This document shows, piece by piece, positions 1-5,924 of a stretch of DNA of 5,924 nt. Position numbers and translations under genes: made by a program. How positions within the stretch are numbered: the stretch's first letter is position 1; the number at the start of each line of letters is the position of its first letter. The stretch comes from Burkholderiales bacterium UBA6064 (GTDB lineage Bacteria; Pseudomonadota; Gammaproteobacteria; Burkholderiales; Burkholderiaceae_B): the NCBI GenBank assembly GCA_002428895.1, contig DIYC01000140.1, positions 11,476 to 17,399 of the forward strand, read 5' to 3'. Below the pieces are notes generated by a model. The model did no database searches and was not told the origin of the DNA. It was given only the letters and a program-made list of their open reading frames with translations.

Positions 1-2702
1 GCACAATTTTTGAAATGCACCGGCTTTACGGCTTCACTAAATTTATTATTGTGGTGCCGTCCCTTGCCATCAAGGAAGGTGTTGCAAAGTCTTTAGAGAT
101 TACTGCCCAGCACTTTAAAGCGCTTTACGAAAATGTGACTTTTGATGCGTTTGTTTTTGACTCCAGCAAGCTTCCCGATGTGAGAAATTTTGCCACCAGC
201 CCTGACATTCAGATCATGGTGATCAATATTGATGCTTTCCGAAAAAGTTTTGCTGATCCAGAAATGGCGAATAAGGCCAATATTATCCACCGCCCCCATG
301 ACCGGATGACCGGGGCAAAGCCGATTGAATATATTCAGGACACTAACCCGATTGTTATCGTGGATGAGCCGCAGAGTGTAGACAACACGGCAAAGAGTAA
401 AGAGGCTATTCGCTCACTTAATCCGCTTTGTACACTTCGTTACTCCGCTACTCATATCGATAAGCATCACATGCTTTACAAACTGGATTCCGTTGATGCC
501 TATGAGCGTAAGTTGGTCAAGCAGATTGAAGTTGCTGGGGTTGAGATTAAAGACGGCCATAACAAAGCGTATATAAAGCTCTTGAGTGTAAATAACAAAA
601 GTAGCCCGATTACTGCTCAAATAGAGATCGATTGTCGTATGAAAAATGGTGACATCAAGCGCAAAGCAGTGGTGGTTTCAGGTGGTGCCGATCTGCTGGA
701 TGCAAAATACAGCGGTGGACGTGATATTTATGATGGCTACATCATTGAAGATATTTACTGCGAACACGGCAACGAATACATCAGTTTTACCAGTAAGCCG
801 GAAGTCCTGAAGTTGGGCCAAGCTATTGGTGAAGTGGACCCGGATGAATACAAGCGCCTGCAGATACGCAAGACCATTGAAGAACATCTGGATAAAGAGA
901 TGCGTCTGAGGCCGCAGGGCATTAAGGTTCTTAGCCTGTTTTTTATCGATAAGGTGGCCAATTATCGTTGGTATGACGAGGAAGGAAACCCGCAAAAGGG
1001 AAAATTTGCCTTGATGTTTGAAGAAGAGTATGCCCGGGCAATCCTCAAACCTAAGTACAAGAGCCTCTTTGAAGGAGCCGATCTGGATACAGTGGCTATA
1101 GGTGTGCATGACGGGTATTTTGCGATTGACCCAAAGAAAGACACTTCAGGGAACCCAAGATTTAAAGAATCTAAAATAGATAAAGATAATAAATCAGCTT
1201 CTACTGAAGCAGACGGAAGTGCCTACCATACAATTATGAAAGCTAAAGAATGGCTACTTAGTTTTGAATGTCCATTAAAATTTATTTTTTCACACTCCGC
1301 GCTGAAAGAAGGTTGGGATAACCCCAATGTCTTCCAGATTTGTACGCTTAACGAAACCAATTCCGTTGTCAAGAAACGGCAGGAAATTGGCCGTGGTCTT
1401 CGTATATGTGTCAATCAGGATGGTGAACGTGTTCACGGGTTTGAGGTCAACACGCTTACGGTTATGGCCAACGAGTCTTATGAAAAATTTGCCGAGCAAC
1501 TGCAAAAAGAAATCGAGGAGGAAGAAGGCATTAAGTTTGGCGTGGTTGAAGAACACCTCTTTGCTAGCATTGTTGTTCCGGTTGACGATTACAACAATGA
1601 ATACCTTGGTGTCGATGCCTCCAAAAAACTGTGGGAACACCTAAGAACCACTGGTTACATTGACACCAAAGGCAAAGTCGAAGATTCATTAAAAACAGAT
1701 TTGAAAAGCGGTGAGCTTGACCTGCCCGAAGAATTCAAAGGCCATGCCATGCAAATTGCTGCGGTGTTGAAAAAAGTGTCCGGCAACCTCAATATCAAGA
1801 ACCGTGAAGACAAGAAAAAGGTGTTGATGAATAAGGCTGTATTCCTAAGTCCAGATTTCAAAGCGCTATGGGACCGAATCAAATACAAGACCACATTCAG
1901 AGTCGATTTTGATGTGGAGGCACTTGCCACAAAATGCGCTGAAGAAATTAAATCCAATTTGCAGGTGGGCAAAGCCAGGTTTATTTACCGAAAGGCAAAA
2001 GCCGAGATAGACCGTGGCGGTGTTCACACTGAGCAGGTTCAGGAAACTGCCAGTGTTTATGAGTCACGTTCTTTCGAGCTCCCAGATTTGATTACTTATC
2101 TCCAGAACGAGACTAACCTTACGCGTCGTACAATCGTTAAGATTATCAATGACAGCGGTCGTCTGGAGTCTTTTAAAAACAATCCACAGAAATTCATCGA
2201 GCAGGTTTCGACTATCATCCGGCAACAAATGCGCCTTTTTATAGTGAACGGGATTAAATACCATAAGATCGGTGACGATCACTTTTATGCTCAGGAACTA
2301 TTCAGCGACAACGACCTGTTTGGCTACCTGCAGAAAAACATGGTTGAAAGCCAGAAGTCAGTCTTTGACCATGTGGTTTACGATTCCGATGTAGAGTTGG
2401 AGTTTGCCTGTGCTTTTGAGCGAAGCGACGACATTAAACTTTACGCCAAGCTCCCTGACTGGTTCAAAATTGACACGCCTTTGGGTACCTATAATCCAGA
2501 CTGGGCTGTGCTTATTGAGGTAGATGGCAAAGAGAAACTCTACTTTGTTGTTGAGACCAAAAGCACAATTTTTACAGAAGAGCGTCGCCCAAAAGAAAAT
2601 GCAAAAATCCAATGCGGTATTGCCCATTTTAAAGCTCTGGGTAATGATGTACGGTTTACCGATACAAACTCTTTTGATGAGTTCACTGGGAAATACGTTT
2701 AA
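1..2702 (+). CDS. res: Type III restriction endonuclease subunit Res, 5' partial
   Basis: This is the ATP-dependent restriction subunit of a type III restriction-modification system. Such subunits work with a Mod methyltransferase to translocate on and cut foreign DNA. Codons from base 3 read T-I-F-E in frame before the first ATG (base 15), and these residues fit the family, so the gene starts outside the window and that ATG is internal. Numbering from that ATG, visible superfamily 2 helicase motifs are Ia (VVPSLAIKEGV, about 13-23), II (DEPQ, 117-120), III (SAT, 144-146), V (EGWDNP, 432-437) and VI (QEIGRGLR, 456-463). The C-terminal nuclease has P828-D829 and E847-T-K849, a PD-ExK signature. 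The Walker A motif is missing only because it lies upstream. The visible 899 residues are close to a complete Res, and the stop is TAA. Mod is normally encoded immediately upstream. Activity is inferred, but no frameshift or missing motif is seen. Confidence 0.96.
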   Translation, partial: TIFEMHRLYGFTKFIIVVPSLAIKEGVAKSLEITAQHFKALYENVTFDAFVFDSSKLPDVRNFATSPDIQIMVINIDAFRKSFADPEMANKANIIHRPHDRMTGAKPIEYIQDTNPIVIVDEPQSVDNTAKSKEAIRSLNPLCTLRYSATHIDKHHMLYKLDSVDAYERKLVKQIEVAGVEIKDGHNKAYIKLLSVNNKSSPITAQIEIDCRMKNGDIKRKAVVVSGGADLLDAKYSGGRDIYDGYIIEDIYCEHGNEYISFTSKPEVLKLGQAIGEVDPDEYKRLQIRKTIEEHLDKEMRLRPQGIKVLSLFFIDKVANYRWYDEEGNPQKGKFALMFEEEYARAILKPKYKSLFEGADLDTVAIGVHDGYFAIDPKKDTSGNPRFKESKIDKDNKSASTEADGSAYHTIMKAKEWLLSFECPLKFIFSHSALKEGWDNPNVFQICTLNETNSVVKKRQEIGRGLRICVNQDGERVHGFEVNTLTVMANESYEKFAEQLQKEIEEEEGIKFGVVEEHLFASIVVPVDDYNNEYLGVDASKKLWEHLRTTGYIDTKGKVEDSLKTDLKSGELDLPEEFKGHAMQIAAVLKKVSGNLNIKNREDKKKVLMNKAVFLSPDFKALWDRIKYKTTFRVDFDVEALATKCAEEIKSNLQVGKARFIYRKAKAEIDRGGVHTEQVQETASVYESRSFELPDLITYLQNETNLTRRTIVKIINDSGRLESFKNNPQKFIEQVSTIIRQQMRLFIVNGIKYHKIGDDHFYAQELFSDNDLFGYLQKNMVESQKSVFDHVVYDSDVELEFACAFERSDDIKLYAKLPDWFKIDTPLGTYNPDWAVLIEVDGKEKLYFVVETKSTIFTEERRPKENAKIQCGIAHFKALGNDVRFTDTNSFDEFTGKYV

Positions 2703-2731
2703 TTCAAATGGAGAATAAAATAATGTATAGT

Positions 2732-2762
2732 AGCTTATAGACTTGATTTGAGAATGTAAGCT
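2732..2762. repeat. Weak imperfect inverted repeat after res
   Basis: AGCTTATA (2732-2739) can pair with TGTAAGCT (2755-2762), with one G-U pair and a 15-base loop. An alternative pairing joins GTAGC (2730-2734) to GCTAC (2766-2770). The stem is AT-rich and no T-run follows, so it is not a convincing intrinsic terminator. It lies in the 139-base gap between the convergent res and HTH genes, where transcription from both sides should end. Otherwise this gap holds no supportable gene. It may be chance. Confidence 0.25.
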
Positions 2763-2789
2763 TATGCTACAAGGAGTGCTTTCAAGTTT

Positions 2790-2800
2790 CTGTGACACAG
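2790..2800. repeat. Short palindrome in the res/HTH gap
   Basis: CTGTGACACAG is a perfect palindrome with 5-base arms around one central base. Sites of this form can be operators for small HTH dimers, and an HTH gene ends about 40 bases away. However, the site is downstream of that gene, not at its promoter. Arms this short are expected by chance in a gap this size, so no function is assigned. Confidence 0.15.
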
Positions 2801-2841
2801 TTATGGGTATCGCGTCTGAGTGAGATGGTCTAATCAAGAAA

Positions 2842-3087
2842 TCACCACGCCAATTGTTCATAAGTCAAACCCATTGCTTTTGAAATTTTGATTAAAGTTG
2901 TTTTTCTTGGGCGCGTTGAAAGTTCCATTTGAGCGTAGGCCGATTGTGAGATACCCATGCGCTTTGCTACTTCAGATTGTGTAAGTCTGAGATGTTCTCG
3001 CCAAGCTTTACAGGGCGACCATTCGTTATCAAATGCAGCGTTAACAACTTCGTTGGGAATAGTGCCCAGTGTATTGCTACCTCTCAT
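2842..3087 (-). CDS. Small XRE-family helix-turn-helix protein, antitoxin-like
   Basis: This is an 81-residue DNA-binding protein of the Cro/C1 (XRE) type. The HTH core is clear: TQSEVAKRMGI (36-46) supplies the first helix and turn, and SQSAYAQMELS (47-57) is the recognition helix. RPRKTTLIKISKAMGL (59-74) closes the domain. The IPNEVV segment (10-15) and AWREHLRLTQ (28-37) resemble a group of HTH regulators often paired with toxins. From recall, many of those carry an additional N-terminal segment that is absent here. The start is fixed by an in-frame TGA immediately before the ATG, so no longer product is possible in this frame. It lies 22 bases after ubiD on the same strand and is probably co-transcribed with it. 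No good Shine-Dalgarno is seen; GAGTGAG about 7 bases upstream is the best candidate. No toxin gene is adjacent. It may be an orphan antitoxin or regulator, or an N-terminally truncated relic. Confidence 0.82.
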   Translation of the reverse strand: MRGSNTLGTIPNEVVNAAFDNEWSPCKAWREHLRLTQSEVAKRMGISQSAYAQMELSTRPRKTTLIKISKAMGLTYEQLAW

Positions 3088-3109
3088 TCAAAACTCACTC
3101 AACCCCACC

Positions 3110-4702
3110 TTAAAACTTAAGTTGGCTAATTAAATCGTTCATTTTAGCGTGTGCCGTTGCATCACGAACAATCGGCGTGCCCCATTCTCGGCTGGTTTCG
3201 CCAGGCCATTTGTTGGTGGCATCTAAACCCAATTTGCCACCTAAACCGCTGACTGGGCTGGCAAAATCAAGATAATCAATGGGCGTGTTTTCAACGGTGG
3301 TAATGTCGCGAACGGGGTCCATTCGCGTGGTCATAGCCCAAATCACTTCTTTCCAGTCTCTGGGGTTAATGTCATCATCCACCACCACGATAAACTTGGT
3401 GTACATAAACTGGCGTAAAAAACTCCAAATACCAAACATCACGCGCTTGGCATGGCCGGCATAGGCTTTACGAATCGACACCACCGCCATGCGATAACTA
3501 CACCCTTCGGGCGGCAAGTAAAAATCGACAATCTCGGTAAATTGTTTTTGTAGAATGGGCACAAACACTTCGTTCATGGCAACGCCAAGCACAGAGGGTT
3601 CATCGGGCGGTTTGCCAGTGTACGTTGAATGGTAAATGGCATCGTTTCTAAAGGTAATTTGATCCACGGTAAACACCGGAAACCAATCTTGTTCGTTGTA
3701 ATACCCCGTGTGGTCGCCGTAGGGGCCTTCAAGGGCGCAATCCCAGTGTTGAAGATGCGCAGGCACGGGCGGTATGTGCGCCTTGTGTTTGGCAATCATC
3801 GTGCTTTCACGAACGGTAGGAATTTGACCGTATTCACGCGAACCCCGAGCGGCTTGCACATGGGCTGCATGGCTTGGGTAAATGTGACCTTCTAAGACAA
3901 TTTCTGATTCAGCAGGTACCAACAAGGTGTTGCCAAGGCACTGGGTGAGTATGGTCTTAGAACCTCTTAATAAACCGGCAAATTGATGTTCAGATAAGAC
4001 GTCGGGAATGGGGGTGACTGCCGCTAAAATGGTTGCTGGGTCGCAGCCTAGTACCACAGAAATTGGAAAAGGCTGGCCTGGGTTTTTCAGCGCAAAATCA
4101 CGAAAATCGAGCGCACCGCCACGATGGGCCAACCAGCGCATAATGAGTCGATTTTTACCAATCAGTTGTTGCCGATAAATGCCCATGTTTTGGCGTTTTT
4201 TGTGAGGGCCTTGGGTAACAGTTAAACCCCATGTAATCAGCGGTGCTGCATCGCCAGGCCAACACGTCCAAATGGGTAGTTGGTTTAAGTCAACGTCGTT
4301 GGCTTGAATCACATTGGTTTGGCACGGGGCATTGGTAATCGTTTTGGGTTTCATCGACAAGACTTGCTTAAGCAAGGGTAATTTATCCCAAAGTTGCTTA
4401 AAGCCTTGCGGGGGTTCTGGGTTTTTTAAGTACGCCAAGGTTTCGCCAATTGATCGAAGTGCTGCCGTGTTGGTTGCGCCCATACCCAATGCAACCCGTT
4501 GCGGTGTGCCGAATAAATTGCCTAATACTCGGTGTTGGTACCCTTGAGGTGCGTCAAATAAAACCGCAGGGCCGTTTTTTTGCAACAGGGAGTCGCAAAA
4601 ATGAGTCATTTCTAAGTGGGGGCTGACGGAGTGATGAACATGAATTAATTCATTGCGTTGATGAAGTTGACTGATAAAATCGCGTAAGTTTTTATACTGC
4701 AT
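3110..4702 (-). CDS. ubiD: UbiD, 4-hydroxy-3-polyprenylbenzoate decarboxylase
   Basis: UbiD removes the carboxyl group from 4-hydroxy-3-polyprenylbenzoate to give 2-polyprenylphenol in ubiquinone synthesis. It uses prenylated FMN, made by UbiX, and a divalent metal. The 530-residue protein follows E. coli UbiD almost end to end: KNLRDF near the N-terminus, [14 protein letters not shown] (155-168), [12 protein letters not shown] (171-182, including the Asn expected to bind metal), [12 protein letters not shown] (188-199), [11 protein letters not shown] (325-335), [14 protein letters not shown] (356-369) and [12 protein letters not shown] (491-502). The ATG at 4702 is chosen because MQYKNLRDF matches the family start; an ATG at 4795 would add 31 unconserved residues inside the upstream gene. 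Oddly, residues 275-324 replace about 7 residues in E. coli. The start overlaps the upstream gene's stop by 11 bases and has no clear Shine-Dalgarno, which suggests translational coupling. Confidence 0.98.
   Translation of the reverse strand: MQYKNLRDFISQLHQRNELIHVHHSVSPHLEMTHFCDSLLQKNGPAVLFDAPQGYQHRVLGNLFGTPQRVALGMGATNTAALRSIGETLAYLKNPEPPQGFKQLWDKLPLLKQVLSMKPKTITNAPCQTNVIQANDVDLNQLPIWTCWPGDAAPLITWGLTVTQGPHKKRQNMGIYRQQLIGKNRLIMRWLAHRGGALDFRDFALKNPGQPFPISVVLGCDPATILAAVTPIPDVLSEHQFAGLLRGSKTILTQCLGNTLLVPAESEIVLEGHIYPSHAAHVQAARGSREYGQIPTVRESTMIAKHKAHIPPVPAHLQHWDCALEGPYGDHTGYYNEQDWFPVFTVDQITFRNDAIYHSTYTGKPPDEPSVLGVAMNEVFVPILQKQFTEIVDFYLPPEGCSYRMAVVSIRKAYAGHAKRVMFGIWSFLRQFMYTKFIVVVDDDINPRDWKEVIWAMTTRMDPVRDITTVENTPIDYLDFASPVSGLGGKLGLDATNKWPGETSREWGTPIVRDATAHAKMNDLISQLKF
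3731..3880 (-). other. Apparent in-frame insertion within UbiD (residues 275-324)
   Basis: Between the conserved EGHI (271-274) and EGPYGDHTG (325-333) blocks this UbiD has 50 residues. My recollection of E. coli UbiD gives about 7 at this place, a net gain near 43. The segment contains several histidines and ends in a proline-containing stretch ([12 protein letters not shown]). It keeps the frame and shows no stop codon, and its base composition looks like the rest of ubiD. It directly precedes the loop whose acidic residue takes part in catalysis in characterised UbiD-family enzymes. It could be a lineage-specific surface loop. Confidence 0.75.
4692..4702 (-). other. 11-base stop/start overlap, probable translational coupling
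   Basis: On the minus strand ATGCAGTATAA contains both the ubiD ATG and the TAA that ends the upstream unknown gene, in different frames. The bases before the ATG (TGCCTCGCTTTATTA) have no purine-rich Shine-Dalgarno. Ribosomes ending the first gene therefore probably restart on ubiD, which would tie their expression ratio. Confidence 0.6.
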
Positions 4703-5924
4703 TAATAAAGCGAGGCACAATAATATTGGGAGTTGCAAGTAATAAATCGAGTAATTCAGATTTATTGGCGAAGACATGGACGGATTGTACGCCATCCAGA
4801 TGAGTATTAATTGCGTCTAAGCTAAGCCAACGTTTTTGTGTGGGTTGGTACACAATGGTGACGTAATGGCCGTGATGATTGGGCTTGTTGATCAGCAAAA
4901 TTAAAGTAACCATGCGGTTATTTATTTCTGCCTCGTTGTACAAGCGGTTCAACGTTTTTTCTAATTCGTGAGGGTTTTGCGCGACTGTGGATTCAAGTAA
5001 TTCGACTGCATTGGGTAAATGGCGCCACTTGCCCAGTTTTTTAAGCTGTTGAATGTGATCATTCATGATACTGGTCATCAGCTTAGGGCTTACTTTTGCC
5101 GCGACGCTGAGCCAGTCATCGGGGGTAATTTCTAATTTAGCAGTGGTTTCGGCTTGTTTGCAAATTTGATCATCACTCATGCCGGGGTTTTGAATGGTAA
5201 TGAGTGATCGCCACTGTTCGGCAGCCGTTTGATCAACATGGCTTTGGGTTAAACCCATTGGGTTTGATATGCCTAAAAAATTTCCTCGATGAATCACAAT
5301 ACTTCGGCTTTGTCGCATGGCCTGAATAATTTTGGGATGAAATAAACCAATGTGTGAATGATTGTGTTCGGTGTGCAATATGTTTTGCACAATGTCGGCA
5401 CTGCTGACAACAGGTGCTTGAAAGAAACTATTAATGGCTTGGCGACTATGTTGCTGGGTACGGGCACGTTCTTTGTAAGCCATTAAAGTTTGGCTTAACC
5501 AGGGTTTATGTTCTGGCCCTTCGGTGAGTCTTCTGAGTTTAGCGATCGGAGTCATCGCGAAAGGGTCAAATTCAAGTTCTTCTTTTTTTTCTGGTGCAAT
5601 CATGGGCAGTTGTTGGGGCAACATGACTTGCTCTCTGGCAATACGTTGAGCGCGATCAAACGGGCGATATTTGGCAGCCCGAATTTCGTGAATCAGATCA
5701 GGGTTTTGGTTTGCAATCAGAGCAGACTCTAGCAGTTTTCTCATCGAGGGTTTTTCGCTTTGACGAATTAAAATATTGGCTCGATCTTGTAAAACAGCTA
5801 AATTTTGCATGTGTCGAATCGCTTCATCCACTTGCTGAATATGACCGGCTGCAATTTGAATGAGTGCATCTTCTAAAAGCTGTGATTGCATGAGTGCTAG
5901 CGAGTTTTGATTTGAGTACAACGT
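4692..5924 (-). CDS. Protein of unknown function upstream of ubiD, possibly 5' partial
   Basis: I do not recognise this protein. At least 409 residues are visible, counted from a TTG at 5921. The frame is still open at the window edge, so the true start may lie outside; an internal ATG at 5891 is another option. The first 110 or so residues look helical and rich in Gln, Ala and charged residues. A histidine cluster ([13 protein letters not shown], 183-195) follows. The last 70 residues look alpha/beta, with GHYVTIVYQ (351-359) and RWLSLDAIN (364-372). H352 and D369 are spaced like the His/Asp pair of ubiquitin-like-protease folds, but the only cysteine is C254, upstream, and no Cys follows. 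No signal peptide or membrane segment is seen. It overlaps ubiD by 11 bases and is probably co-translated with it. It could be a secreted effector-like protein or a cytosolic protein; function is open. Confidence 0.85.
   Translation of the reverse strand, partial: TLYSNQNSLALMQSQLLEDALIQIAAGHIQQVDEAIRHMQNLAVLQDRANILIRQSEKPSMRKLLESALIANQNPDLIHEIRAAKYRPFDRAQRIAREQVMLPQQLPMIAPEKKEELEFDPFAMTPIAKLRRLTEGPEHKPWLSQTLMAYKERARTQQHSRQAINSFFQAPVVSSADIVQNILHTEHNHSHIGLFHPKIIQAMRQSRSIVIHRGNFLGISNPMGLTQSHVDQTAAEQWRSLITIQNPGMSDDQICKQAETTAKLEITPDDWLSVAAKVSPKLMTSIMNDHIQQLKKLGKWRHLPNAVELLESTVAQNPHELEKTLNRLYNEAEINNRMVTLILLINKPNHHGHYVTIVYQPTQKRWLSLDAINTHLDGVQSVHVFANKSELLDLLLATPNIIVPRFINAV

Noticed and set aside
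678..1109. Minus-strand open frame of 143 codons within res
   Set aside because: It is antisense to the conserved Res coding sequence, with no recognisable domain or ribosome binding site.
2770..2822. Possible small plus-strand peptide after AAGGAG near 2772, starting at the ATG near 2803
   Set aside because: The frame ends after about six codons and the ribosome-site spacing is far too long.
2358..2861. Minus-strand open frame of 167 codons running under the end of res and into the HTH gene
   Set aside because: It is antisense to the conserved nuclease domain of res, overlaps the HTH gene in another frame, and has no recognisable motif.
2817..3101. TGAGTGAG (2817-2824) and its inverse CTCACTCA (3094-3101) flanking the HTH gene like terminal inverted repeats
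   Set aside because: Only 8 bases match, the right copy sits in the short ubiD-HTH spacer, and there is no transposase or target duplication. This is consistent with chance.
3629..3895. Plus-strand open frame of 88 codons within ubiD
   Set aside because: It is a shadow of the ubiD frame, which is fully supported by family similarity on the other strand.
4703..4795. A 31-residue hydrophobic N-terminal extension of UbiD starting at an upstream ATG (4795)
   Set aside because: It lies wholly inside the upstream gene, is not conserved in UbiD, and MQYKNLRDF at 4702 matches the family start. The hydrophobic stretch is an out-of-frame artefact, not a signal peptide.

Overview
The window looks like a gammaproteobacterial chromosome of moderate GC. 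The strongest marker is a UbiD of the E. coli ubiquinone-biosynthesis type. A lineage near the Legionellales is possible from the style of the neighbouring unknown protein, but nothing here proves it.

Layout. (1) 1-2702, plus strand: the 3' end of a type III restriction endonuclease (Res). It enters the window already in frame and carries helicase motifs Ia-VI and a C-terminal PD-ExK nuclease. Its Walker A motif and its mod methyltransferase partner should lie just upstream. (2) 2703-2841: a non-coding gap with two weak inverted repeats. (3) 2842-3087, minus: a small XRE-type helix-turn-helix protein that resembles the C-terminal part of antitoxin-like regulators. (4) 3110-4702, minus: ubiD, a decarboxylase of ubiquinone synthesis, with an apparent insertion of about 43 residues beside a catalytic loop. 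(5) 4692-5924, minus, open at the window edge: a protein of unknown function whose stop codon overlaps the ubiD start by 11 bases.

How they fit together. The minus-strand genes (unknown protein, ubiD, HTH) are tightly packed and are probably transcribed together from a promoter beyond the right edge. The Res gene converges on them and belongs to a separate defence unit. The 2703-2841 gap is therefore the likely junction between an acquired restriction-modification locus and a resident metabolic operon, with the short HTH gene perhaps a remnant at that junction. No RNA gene, CRISPR array, insertion sequence or strong terminator was seen. The most unusual points are the UbiD insertion and the unknown protein translationally linked to ubiD, which has a histidine cluster and a protease-like His/Asp segment.
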